In this document: piece after piece, positions 27,245-34,540 of the stretch
Numbering within the stretch: the first letter of the stretch is position 1
Layout of the letters: each line of letters opens with the position of its first letter
Assembly: GCF_021379005.1 (NCBI RefSeq)
Contig: NZ_CP075171.1
Location: 3,782,001 to 3,846,000 of the forward strand
Origin: Leptodesmis sichuanensis A121
Lineage (GTDB): Bacteria; Cyanobacteriota; Cyanobacteriia; Leptolyngbyales; Leptolyngbyaceae
Direction of reading: 5' to 3'
DNA length: 64,000 nucleotides
Made by a program: the position numbers and the translations under genes
The notes under the pieces: model-generated
Told to the model about the DNA's origin: nothing
The model's input: only the letters and a program-made list of their open reading frames with translations
Databases searched by the model: none

Positions 27245-27568
27245 ATGTCTGCAGCTGCGCAAGTTACTGACTCTACGTTTAAGCAAGAAGTCCTTGATAG
27301 CGAAGTTCCTGTTTTAGTGGACTTTTGGGCTCCCTGGTGCGGTCCTTGCCGAATGGTAGCGCCTATTGTGGATGAAATTGCTACCCAATATGAAGGTCAG
27401 GTGAAAGTGGTCAAGGTCAACACGGATGAAAATCCGTCTGTTGCCAGCCAGTATGGTATTCGCAGTATTCCTACACTGATGATTTTCAAAGGCGGGCAGC
27501 GGGTTGATATGGTAGTTGGAGCTGTTCCCAAAACAACCCTGTCCAGCACTCTCGAAAAGTATCTGTAA
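27245..27568 (+). CDS. trxA: Thioredoxin (m-type)
   Basis: A 107-residue thioredoxin with the redox motif W31-C-G-P-C35 inside [20 protein letters not shown], the cis-Pro in [12 protein letters not shown], and the closing [10 protein letters not shown] helix. It reduces target disulfides with electrons from ferredoxin- or NADPH-thioredoxin reductase. ATG at 27245 ([10 protein letters not shown]) is the usual start; an upstream in-frame ATG at 27203 has no support. yfr1 ends 130 bp upstream. A hairpin terminator lies at 27731-27768. Confidence 0.97.
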   Translation: MSAAAQVTDSTFKQEVLDSEVPVLVDFWAPWCGPCRMVAPIVDEIATQYEGQVKVVKVNTDENPSVASQYGIRSIPTLMIFKGGQRVDMVVGAVPKTTLSSTLEKYL

Positions 27569-27730
27569 TGGATGCCTGGTCAAGTTGCGCTGATGGTTGG
27601 CCTTTGTAGGAAACACTGGAACATCAGCAATGCCGTTGTGCGATCGCGATCGACCTTTGTTTCATCTAATCATACCCCCTGCCTTCCCTATCCAGGATTG
27701 TCAGGGTGTGATCTTGACCAATAATCCCCT

Positions 27731-27768
27731 AATAGAGGCGAAGCCCTGGGCCGATCCTCTATTTTTTT
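27731..27768 (+). terminator. Rho-independent terminator
   Basis: The 8-bp stem AATAGAGG / CCTCTATT encloses a 17-base loop and is followed by a run of seven T. It lies 160 bp after trxA, so the trxA message has a long 3' untranslated part. Confidence 0.7.
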
Positions 27769-27798
27769 ATCTAAAAAACTGCAAACTCTGAACTCGAA

Positions 27799-28263
27799 CT
27801 AATTCACCCGTTCCGTATAGCCCGACTTAATCCAACCCACAGATCCATCCGGCTCAATCCGAATCTTCTGCCACTCTTTATCAGGGCTTTCTTCCAGTAC
27901 CGTCACTTGCTGATCGTAGTCCACTCCAGCAATCCGGCTAGATTCTGCATTAGGCTGTTCCCGAACGTTTAAGCCATTATCCAAAACAATTCGTGCTTTA
28001 TAGCCGCTGGTCTGAGGGGACGGAGAAACAGAAGGACTGGGACTGGGACTGGGATCAGGCGAGGCGGGTTGGGTGGCAGGCAGACTGGCTGCAGTCTTAG
28101 GAGACGGTTGCGGCTTAGGGTTGTCATTGGGGAAGACAGGCTTTGGGGGTGGGGTGGTGAATTGAGCAATCAAAACCTGACTGGCGAAGAATCCAAGACC
28201 AGTCACCAGTGCAAAGGCGATGAGAAAACCGCTAAAAACTTTGAGAAAACCTGACCCGCTCAT
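27799..28263 (-). CDS. Membrane-anchored SH3b-domain protein
   Basis: A 154-residue protein: N-terminal TM/signal-anchor FLIAFALVTGLGFFASQVLI (about 13-32), a Pro/Ser/Lys-rich linker (about 36-90, with reiterated PSPSPS), and a bacterial SH3 domain from ARIVLDNGLNVREQPNAESS to GWIKSGYTERV. Bacterial SH3 domains often bind cell-wall peptides. ATG at 28263 is chosen because GGAA sits upstream; a longer TTG frame begins at 28278. The specific role is unknown. Confidence 0.82.
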   Translation of the reverse strand: MSGSGFLKVFSGFLIAFALVTGLGFFASQVLIAQFTTPPPKPVFPNDNPKPQPSPKTAASLPATQPASPDPSPSPSPSVSPSPQTSGYKARIVLDNGLNVREQPNAESSRIAGVDYDQQVTVLEESPDKEWQKIRIEPDGSVGWIKSGYTERVN

Positions 28264-28571
28264 AACACCACGTTCCAAAAAAGGATGTTGGCAATTCTAT
28301 AGCGATCGTGTCTATTTGTCCCATTCAATTTTCATTCTTTCCATAGCAGCCCTAAATCAATCGTGAGATCAAGAGGAAGTTGTGAGAGGCTTTCCCTGCA
28401 GAAAATCTCTCACAATCCAGATAGGATTGCCATATCCGGACATTTAGTCAACGGCTTATTGGAGATTAAATTTCTGGTGAATGGATGAACCTAAAAAACA
28501 AAGGGTTCTCAGGGTTAGGTATCCTATAGCCTAGGGATCAGATCCTGTAGAAATTCTTTAATCTTTTTCCA
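28264..28571. other. Divergent spacer upstream of metF
   Basis: About 308 bp between the SH3 gene and metF. 'agaggctttccctgcagaaaatctctcac' contains a weak inverted repeat (GAGA-TTT / AAA-TCTC) near 28385-28412. A 'tatcctatag' at about 28518-28527 could contribute a -10 for metF. I see no recognisable cobalamin or SAM riboswitch. Confidence 0.35.
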
Positions 28572-29474
28572 ATGACTTCTTACCCCCCCTTGACTACCTT
28601 CCGGAGAGCGGCCCAAGCAGGCGAGTTTTTGATTACAGCTGAGGTTGCTCCGCCGAAGGGATGCGACCCAACTCATATGCTAGAGATGGCTCGCCTGCTG
28701 AAGGGACGGGTTCATGCCATCAATATTACCGATGGCAGTCGGGCCGTGCTGCGGATGTCATCTCTGGTGGCTTCTGCGATTTTACGGCAGAACGGCATTG
28801 AGCCAATTTGTCAGATAGCCTGCCGCGATCGCAATGTGATTGGCCTGCAAGCAGATTTGATGGGAGCACAGGCTCTGGGCATTCGCAATATTCTGGCCCT
28901 GACTGGTGATCCCGTGAAAGCTGGAGATCATCCTACCGCCAGACCCGTGTTTGAACTGGAATCAGTACGACTGTTGCAACTGATCCAAAAATTGAATGCA
29001 GGCTTTGATGCCAATGAAAAACCACTGCCCGATGGCGCTACGGATTTGTTTGTAGGAGCCGCAGTCGATCCCCAATCTGGCAGCCTATCTGGATTACAGC
29101 GTCGCTTTGAACGCAAACTGGCGGCAGGTGCCCAATTTTTCCAGAGTCAGCTGATTTCAGATTTTGATCAGCTCGAAAAATTCATGTCCCATGTGGCAGC
29201 GGGTTGTAATAAACCCGTGCTGGCTGGCATTTTCTTATTGAAATCGGCCAAAAATGCTCAGTTTATTAATCGCTGTGTTCCAGGGGTGCATATTCCCGAT
29301 CACATTATTGAGCGGTTAGATCGTGCCGCTGATCCCCTTCAGGAAGGGGTAAGAATTGCGGCAGAACAGGTGAAACTGGCGCGTCAGATTTGCCAGGGGG
29401 TACACATGATGGCCGTGAAACGGGAAGATTTGATTCCTCAAATCCTGGATCTGGCAGGTGTTCCTCCGTTGTAA
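28572..29474 (+). CDS. metF: Methylenetetrahydrofolate reductase family protein
   Basis: A 300-residue TIM-barrel protein of the MetF family, which reduces 5,10-methylene-THF to 5-methyl-THF for methionine synthesis. Signatures are ITAEVAPPKGCDP with the catalytic Glu near residue 24, INITDGSRAVLRMSS, ILALTGDPVKAGDHP and AGAQFFQSQLI. It is the short form without a regulatory domain. In bacteria with this short form the electron donor may differ from NADH, but the sequence does not settle that. A 29-bp palindrome follows the stop by 8 bp. Confidence 0.9.
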   Translation: MTSYPPLTTFRRAAQAGEFLITAEVAPPKGCDPTHMLEMARLLKGRVHAINITDGSRAVLRMSSLVASAILRQNGIEPICQIACRDRNVIGLQADLMGAQALGIRNILALTGDPVKAGDHPTARPVFELESVRLLQLIQKLNAGFDANEKPLPDGATDLFVGAAVDPQSGSLSGLQRRFERKLAAGAQFFQSQLISDFDQLEKFMSHVAAGCNKPVLAGIFLLKSAKNAQFINRCVPGVHIPDHIIERLDRAADPLQEGVRIAAEQVKLARQICQGVHMMAVKREDLIPQILDLAGVPPL

Positions 29475-29482
29475 AAATCCCT

Positions 29483-29511
29483 GTAGAGACGTTCCGGCGG
29501 AACGTCTCTAC
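29483..29511. repeat. 29-bp palindrome GTAGAGACGTTC type (copy 3)
   Basis: GTAGAGACGTTCC-GGC-GGAACGTCTCTAC is a perfect palindrome around a 3-base centre. It lies between convergent metF and the truncated TMEM175 gene and may serve both as a bidirectional 3'-end structure. Confidence 0.9.
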
Positions 29512-29512
29512 C

Positions 29513-29845
29513 TCATGTCATCAGACTTCTTTCGATTCGTCGATCGGGAATGAGCCACAGAATTGTTACCAGCACATACAGTAAACAGGCAAACCACGGA
29601 ACTATCAGGGCTGATACCACAGCAATCACATAAATTCCCACAGAGATTTTTCCCTTTGCATCTCGGCCAATCGCTGCGGCTAACGTAGAGTCTTTGCCGT
29701 GGTGGGCAATTAGGACGCGGGTGAGGATGAAGTAGGCGATCGCGGCTAAGAGCACCACCAGTCCATAGAGGGCAACAGGCACTGCCGCAAAGTTATTTTC
29801 TCCCATCCAGGCCGTCGCAAAGGGAAACAGGGATAACCAGAACAA
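29513..29845 (-). pseudogene. TMEM175-family (DUF1211) potassium-channel-like protein, N-terminal half missing
   Basis: The 110 codons match only the second half of bacterial TMEM175-type proteins: FWLSLFPFATAWMGENNFAA, then GRDAKGKISVGIYVIA, and the family end LYVLVTILWLIPDRRIE. Full-length relatives have about 190-200 residues, with a first half containing the FSDGVIAI motif. Upstream on this strand only RPRLHLLF extends the frame before a TGA stop, and I cannot find the first half in any frame before the dsbA-like gene. It is therefore probably a 5'-truncated remnant. Confidence 0.65.
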
Positions 29846-29980
29846 TAGATGTAAACGCGGTCGTCACCATCAACCGTTGCCCTGCTCGTTCGGTTCCTAT
29901 GACAGAATGAAGAACATCCCTGGAGAAATTCAGGGTGTGGCAGGCAACAGGACGTTGGCAAGTTAAGGAGTGAAAAACGG

Positions 29981-30790
29981 ATGAGTGACCCCAAATTTTG
30001 GCATAAAGCCTTGATTCGAGCCAAAAAAATTGCCCATTTCAGACGCTTACCCGGCTTGCTGGCGATCGTTCTGTGCATCATTTTGATTAGCCGTTGGTTG
30101 CCTGAGCAGGCGGGAGCCAGTGAAATTACTCCCCAACTGCGGGAACAGGTATTGCAGATTATTCGCGAAAATCCAGAGGTGATTCTGGAATCTGTACGGA
30201 CTTACCAGCAAAAGCAGCAAGACCAACAGAAGAAATCTCGGCAATCTGCTTTGCAACAAATGCAAGCCAATCCCAAAGCCACGATTGGGCAATCTCCCAT
30301 CCAGGGGGCTAAAAACGGCAAAATCCTGCTGGTGGAATTCTCAGACTTTCAATGTCCTTACTGCGCCAAAGCCCACGACACACTGAAGGCATTCATGGCG
30401 AAGCATGGAGATAGTGTGACGCTGGTTTACAAACATCTGCCGCTAACTTCGATTCATCCCCAGGCTCTGCCAGCCGCTAAAGCCGCCTGGGCCGCTGGGC
30501 AACAGGGTAAGTTTTGGGAGTTTCACAACGCTTTGTTTGAGAATCAAGCCCAGCTAGGGGAGGACTTTTACCGGGCTACCGCTAAGGCTCTGGGACTGGA
30601 TGTGGCAAAGTTCGATCGCGATCGAGCTAGCAAAGCCGCAGAAACTGCCATTAATCAGGATCTGGAACTAGCCGAGAAACTGGGAATTGATGGTACGCCC
30701 TTCTTTGTCATGAATGGGGAAGCTTTTGCCGGAGCCGTGGCACTTGCTGATTTAGAAGAGGCTGTTGCACGAGCAAAAAAATCTAGTTAG
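29981..30790 (+). CDS. DsbA-family thiol-disulfide oxidoreductase (thioredoxin-like)
   Basis: A 269-residue membrane-anchored or secreted protein. An N-terminal hydrophobic segment LLAIVLCIILISRWL lies at about 26-40. A charged helical linker (about 50-95, Gln/Lys-rich) precedes a DsbA/DsbG-like domain with VEFSDFQC125-P-Y-C128, and the cis-Pro loop DGTPFFVMNG is near residue 235. It likely forms or isomerises disulfides outside the cytoplasm. ATG at 29981 follows AAGGAG ten bases upstream. Confidence 0.92.
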   Translation: MSDPKFWHKALIRAKKIAHFRRLPGLLAIVLCIILISRWLPEQAGASEITPQLREQVLQIIRENPEVILESVRTYQQKQQDQQKKSRQSALQQMQANPKATIGQSPIQGAKNGKILLVEFSDFQCPYCAKAHDTLKAFMAKHGDSVTLVYKHLPLTSIHPQALPAAKAAWAAGQQGKFWEFHNALFENQAQLGEDFYRATAKALGLDVAKFDRDRASKAAETAINQDLELAEKLGIDGTPFFVMNGEAFAGAVALADLEEAVARAKKSS

Positions 30791-30823
30791 GGCAAAACTG
30801 ACTGGCTCTGATCCATAATGATT

Positions 30824-30896
30824 TAAACCTTGTCCAAGTCCAGAACCGGAGTTTCTCTGATCGGAAAACGACCGTTCTCTAGTTGGACTTGGTTTA
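30824..30896 (+). repeat. R1 palindromic element, copy B
   Basis: 73 bp from TAAACCTTGTCCAAGTCCAG to TGGACTTGGTTTA. This is the best-preserved copy, with nearly perfect inverted ends. It lies between the DsbA-like and PPC-domain genes. Confidence 0.88.
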
Positions 30897-30916
30897 GCTA
30901 TTGCTACGAGCTATTC

Positions 30917-31369
30917 ATGTCCCAGTTTGCCCTTTCCCGGTTTCCTGTTTTACTGTCACTGTCTGTCGCGATCGCTCTGCTGGGCTCTCATCCACTCACT
31001 GCCGATGCTCAGAGCCGGGTTTACAGCCCACTTCCCCTGACGTTTGGCAAAGCAACTTCAGACAAGCTTTCCAATAAAGACATTCCTACCGGGCAGGGTG
31101 GCTTTGCGCGGGATTATGTGGTGCAATTACAGGCTGGCGATCAAATTACCATTGACCTTACTTCTGAAGACTTCGATACGATGGTGTATTTGATTGCCAG
31201 CAATGGGACGACCGTTGGCGAGAACGACGATGGACCAGACGGTACCACCAATTCTTTACTATTTACCCGCATTGTTCGCGCGGGCACTTATTACATCCGG
31301 GTGCGATCGTTTGGCGAGGTGGGAGCCGGACGATACAACCTCAAGGTAACGTTGCTGAAACCACAGTAG
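30917..31369 (+). CDS. Secreted pre-peptidase C-terminal (PPC) domain protein
   Basis: A 150-residue protein. A signal peptide (PVLLSLSVAIALLGSHPLTADAQ region, cleavage near residue 31) precedes a single PPC domain with DYVVQLQAGDQITIDL, DFDTMVYLIASNG, ENDDG and AGTYYIRVRSF. PPC domains normally hang on secreted proteases; here the domain stands alone. ATG at 30917 is chosen. The longer open frame from TTG at 30830 would translate the R1 repeat and is unlikely. Confidence 0.82.
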   Translation: MSQFALSRFPVLLSLSVAIALLGSHPLTADAQSRVYSPLPLTFGKATSDKLSNKDIPTGQGGFARDYVVQLQAGDQITIDLTSEDFDTMVYLIASNGTTVGENDDGPDGTTNSLLFTRIVRAGTYYIRVRSFGEVGAGRYNLKVTLLKPQ

Positions 31370-31420
31370 GATGGGTAGCCGCAAGGTAGGGCTTCAACGG
31401 CTGATCCAGCGTCCTAAACC

Positions 31421-32665
31421 TCAAGCATAAATTTGATCCAGTTTGAGGAAGGTTTTCAGTAAGACATTGGCACCCTGGGCACATTCTTCTGGTGAGGTAT
31501 ATTCCAGTTCCGAATGGCTGATTCCTCCCCGACTGGGGACAAAGATCATCCCCATATCCGTAATGCGACCAATCTCCTGGGCATCATGGCCAGCGCGGCT
31601 GGGAATATGAATGTACTCCAGGCCCATCTCTTCACACACCTGCTCAATTGTCCCCATAATGTGGGAGGCGGAAAGCGTGGGGAGAATGTGTAGAGTCTGA
31701 CGCATGGTAATTTCAGTGCCTGTATGAGCCGCGATCGTGGCCAGTTCCTCTTGAATCCGTCCCACCAGATATTCCAGATGCTCTTGAGACAGATCGCGCA
31801 AATCAATCCGCAAATCAACCCGACCGGGAACCGTATTGGTGGCATTAGGTGAAACGTGCAGATATCCCACAGTCGCTACCTGATTACCTGGCGTTTCCAC
31901 AGCAATTTTGTTGACGGCCAGTACCACATGAGCAGCGGCAACCAGAGCATCTTTCCGCATATCCATCGGCGTTGTTCCGGCATGGTTGGGACGACCAATC
32001 ACGTCCACTGCAAAGCGATACTGTCCCACCACACCCGTCACCACTCCCACAGGCAGCTTGAGATGCTCCAGTACACCACCCTGCTCTACATGCAATTCCA
32101 CAAAGGCGGCAATTTGAGAGCGATCGCGCCTTGCTGTGTGGATCTGTGACCAATTCCCCCCGATTTTCTCCAAACACGGTTGAATTGGCTGACCATCTAA
32201 TCGGCAGTAATACTCCGGCTCTTCTTTGATCTCACCTGCCATGGCCTTACTGCCAATCACCGAGCGCTCCTCATCCGTAAACACAATCACTTCAATAGGA
32301 TGATTCAACTGCAGGTTATTCTCATGCAGCACCCGCACGACTTCTAACCCCGCCAGTACGCCCAAACAGCCGTCATAACGTCCACCTACAGGAACAGTAT
32401 CAATATGAGATCCCGTTGCCAGGGCGGCGGCTCCGTCCCGCTTTCCGGCATAGCGCCCAATGATATTGCCCGCCGCATCAATCCGAACGGACATTCCAGC
32501 TTCTCTCATCCAGTGTTGTACCCGCTGCCGTGCCAGCCCATCTTCGTCAGAAAAAGCGATCCGGCAAACTCCGCCATTGGGCAACTGACCTACTTCAGCC
32601 AGCTCCATAATGCTTCGATTCAGGCGATCGCTATTCACGATTAACGGCCTGGTTGCAACGGTCAT
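31421..32665 (-). CDS. M20-family amidohydrolase (allantoate amidohydrolase / N-carbamoyl amino acid hydrolase type)
   Basis: A 414-residue metal-dependent hydrolase of the AllC/HyuC group. Metal ligands are visible in GSHIDTVPVGGRYDG, FTDEERS and VELHVEQG; the substrate-loop motif GRPNHAGTTPMDMRKDA and SRAGHDAQEI are also clear. Sequence alone does not separate allantoate from N-carbamoyl amino acid substrates. Neighbouring uraD, an FCD-type GntR regulator and a deaminase favour allantoate in purine breakdown. A TATAGT -10 box and a TGTATACA palindrome lie about 80-100 bp upstream. Confidence 0.88.
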   Translation of the reverse strand: MTVATRPLIVNSDRLNRSIMELAEVGQLPNGGVCRIAFSDEDGLARQRVQHWMREAGMSVRIDAAGNIIGRYAGKRDGAAALATGSHIDTVPVGGRYDGCLGVLAGLEVVRVLHENNLQLNHPIEVIVFTDEERSVIGSKAMAGEIKEEPEYYCRLDGQPIQPCLEKIGGNWSQIHTARRDRSQIAAFVELHVEQGGVLEHLKLPVGVVTGVVGQYRFAVDVIGRPNHAGTTPMDMRKDALVAAAHVVLAVNKIAVETPGNQVATVGYLHVSPNATNTVPGRVDLRIDLRDLSQEHLEYLVGRIQEELATIAAHTGTEITMRQTLHILPTLSASHIMGTIEQVCEEMGLEYIHIPSRAGHDAQEIGRITDMGMIFVPSRGGISHSELEYTSPEECAQGANVLLKTFLKLDQIYA

Positions 32666-32740
32666 GAAAGCCTCCTGATAGTCGTCCAGAAACTAATTGC
32701 ATCCACCCCAAATGGGTCGTTATGTTCTCTCACTCTTTTC

Positions 32741-32773
32741 ACTATAGTCTGCATTCTGTATACAAAGTATGCT
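32741..32773 (-). promoter_or_regulatory. Promoter and TGTATACA operator of the amidohydrolase gene
   Basis: On the minus strand a -10 TATAGT (32741-32746) lies 17 bases from TACTTT. The spacer contains the palindrome TGTATACA (32757-32764), and the sequence continues as AAGTATGCT on the plus strand. A near-identical motif occurs at 34238-34253. FCD/VanR-type GntR regulators commonly bind TNGTATACNA-like palindromes. Confidence 0.55.
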
Positions 32774-32869
32774 ACTCATTAAAGAGCAGTAGCTGAATCT
32801 CCGCTGTATCAGGGCATACGGGAGAGAAAGTGAGAAATTTCAGGGGCTGTTGTTTACCGTTTGCTGCGC

Positions 32870-33370
32870 TTAATTCAGCACGATGCTTTGGAGACGGAAT
32901 TGGGCGATTTGAGCGATCTCGGATAAGGCTTGTTGTTTTTCTATTTCCATGGAATTCTTCAGCCTTTGCTCAAAAGCATTGAGGATGCTGGCTTTTGTGT
33001 GATTTTTGACGGCAATGATAAATGGGAAGCCAAATGTTGTGCGATAGGCTTGATTTAAGGACTGGAAGCGTTGATACTCCTCTGGGGACAGGCGATCGAG
33101 GCCCACCCCAGCTTGCTCCTGAACCGATGCTTCTGCCATTTTGGCTCTGCTTCCCAGGTCGGGATGGGCTTTGATTAAGGCCAGTTGTTCCTCTGCACTC
33201 ATTCTATTCACCACCTGCACCATCTTCTGATGCAGATCCATCACATCCCGGAATGGTCGATCGCTCCAGGCTTGCCGCGCGATCGTCGGAGTTTCTTCAA
33301 ACACCGCTCCCAGGGCTGCCACAAAGGCTTCCTGATTCATTTGGTTAAGTTCTGCAATGGAAAAAGACAT
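32870..33370 (-). CDS. uraD: OHCU decarboxylase
   Basis: A 166-residue protein of the 2-oxo-4-hydroxy-4-carboxy-5-ureidoimidazoline decarboxylase family, which turns the urate oxidation product into S-allantoin. Catalytic H69-P-D-L-G-S-R and the TFGFPFIIAVKNHTK segment are both present. ATG at 33370 (MSFSIAELNQ) is the proper start; the open frame upstream runs through a truncated R1 repeat. It lies between the amidohydrolase and the GntR regulator on the same strand. Urate oxidase and HIU hydrolase are not in the window. Confidence 0.92.
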   Translation of the reverse strand: MSFSIAELNQMNQEAFVAALGAVFEETPTIARQAWSDRPFRDVMDLHQKMVQVVNRMSAEEQLALIKAHPDLGSRAKMAEASVQEQAGVGLDRLSPEEYQRFQSLNQAYRTTFGFPFIIAVKNHTKASILNAFEQRLKNSMEIEKQQALSEIAQIAQFRLQSIVLN

Positions 33371-33374
33371 GAAT

Positions 33375-33410
33375 TCGGAAAACACCAATTCTCTCGCTGG
33401 ACTTGGTTTA
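33375..33410 (+). repeat. R1 palindromic element, truncated copy E
   Basis: Only the right half is present (TCGGAAAAC-...-TTCTCTCGCTGGACTTGGTTTA). It lies 4 bp upstream of the uraD start codon, so it forms the leader of that message. It abuts an AAACTCAAAACTC spacer string. Confidence 0.75.
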
Positions 33411-33460
33411 AAACTCAAAACTCAAAACTCAAAACTTAAACCTCTCAACTCTTCACTGCT
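33407..33460. repeat. AAACTCAAAACTC spacer string
   Basis: Tandem AAACTCA units followed by AACCTCTCAACTCTTC lie between uraD and the GntR gene, reaching the 3' end of the latter. Confidence 0.7.
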
Positions 33461-34146
33461 TCTCCCTCCAGTTGTTTGATTTCCTGAACCACACGCTCTT
33501 TACTGGAAATGAGGTGAAATTGAATGGCTTGATTAGCAGCAATGGAATTGCGATCGCAGATGGCTTCATAGATCCGGCGATGTTCACTGCAGATGTCTAG
33601 AACACGGGGATTGTGCTGCAATGTCCGCAACCGCAGGAGGGCCATCTTGTCGAACACTTGATCCAGGATTTGCACCAACCAGAAATTGCCAGAACTTTCG
33701 GCCAGCAAGCGGTGGAATTGGTAATCCATGTGCAGCAGTTGATGATGAGTTAACTCATTCGGTTGCTGTTCAACTGTTTGCTCAGACTGATGAACAATTT
33801 GCTGTAAGCGATCGATCTGACTGATCGTGGCATTGCGACACGCTTCTGAAACAGACAACTGTTCCAGCGCAATCCGACAATCATAAAGCTGCATCGCATC
33901 GGAGACGGATAAACTGGCGACCCGCACGGCTCCATGGCTATCGGCTGTTACCAAATTCTCCCGTTGTAGTTGGCGAATTGCTTCCCGAATGGGGGTTCGG
34001 CTTACTTGCAACTGTTCAGCCAGTTGGGTTTCGATCAGCCGTGTTCCTGCTGCCAATTCTCCAGATAAAATTGCTATCCGAATCGCCTGATAGGTTTGCT
34101 CATGAAGCGATTGGGAGCGTTGCAGAGGCCGAGAGGAAATCACCAA
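33445..34146 (-). CDS. GntR-family transcriptional regulator (FCD subfamily)
   Basis: A 233-residue regulator. The winged helix-turn-helix at about 12-75 includes LAEQLQVSRTPIREAIRQLQREN. The C-terminal FCD all-helical ligand domain has the metal-binding-type Asp and His residues in LHMDYQFHRLLAESSGN and CSEHRRIYEAI. The start is TTG at 34146 with AGGAG eight bases before; GTG at 34143 is possible. Given its neighbours it most likely senses a purine-degradation intermediate. Palindromic TGTATACA sites lie in its own divergent promoter region and before the amidohydrolase gene. Confidence 0.9.
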   Translation of the reverse strand: MVISSRPLQRSQSLHEQTYQAIRIAILSGELAAGTRLIETQLAEQLQVSRTPIREAIRQLQRENLVTADSHGAVRVASLSVSDAMQLYDCRIALEQLSVSEACRNATISQIDRLQQIVHQSEQTVEQQPNELTHHQLLHMDYQFHRLLAESSGNFWLVQILDQVFDKMALLRLRTLQHNPRVLDICSEHRRIYEAICDRNSIAANQAIQFHLISSKERVVQEIKQLEGEAVKS

Positions 34147-34540
34147 GACCAGTTCTCCTGATTGAGGGAAGAGGTTTCAGAACAGTTTTACCCAGCGATC
34201 GCGGAAATTCTCGCCTACCTTGAAAAACCGTTCTTTATTGTATACAGTATGCTTTCAACGTCCTGATTGTGCAAGTAGCAAATTTACCTTTGCTTCACCC
34301 CTGCGAAACAGATTTTTCAGTGGGTTGGAAGCCAATAATCCACGGGACTGGTTTTGTTGGGCAGCCTGAACGGATCGGCAGCGGTAAGAATTTCAATGGC
34401 GTGTTCCCGCAGTCTGGCTCACACATCCAAGTTTTGACATCCGATGTAAATCGTGAACAGACAGGAGGCTGAACTCCATGTTCAATGGGACTAATCTTTT
34501 GCACATAGCTGGGACGCAAAAGTGACAAATTGGTAATTCT
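34147..34540. other. Divergent control region of the purine cluster
   Basis: 394 bp between the GntR gene and the deaminase gene. It contains the operator-like TTGTATACAGTATGCT at 34238-34253. An AGGAGG at about 34463 precedes a short frame (ATG 34478) with no recognisable product. Nothing else gene-like is seen. Confidence 0.45.
34238..34253. promoter_or_regulatory. TGTATACA operator-like palindrome, second site
   Basis: TTGTATACA-GTATGCT shares 14 bases with the site at 32757-32773, with two bases fewer between the halves. It lies 92 bp upstream of the GntR start, between the divergent genes. Confidence 0.55.

Noticed and set aside
28264-28571. A possible SAM or cobalamin riboswitch before metF
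   Set aside because: No recognisable B12-box or SAM core sequences and no stable multi-stem layout were visible.
29746-30081. A 111-codon minus-strand frame that might supply the missing half of the TMEM175 gene
   Set aside because: Its translation has no hydrophobic pattern or FSDG motif and it overlaps the start of the DsbA-like gene.
30830-30916. N-terminal extension of the PPC-domain protein
   Set aside because: The extension starts at TTG and translates the R1 repeat. The ATG at 30917 gives a proper signal peptide.
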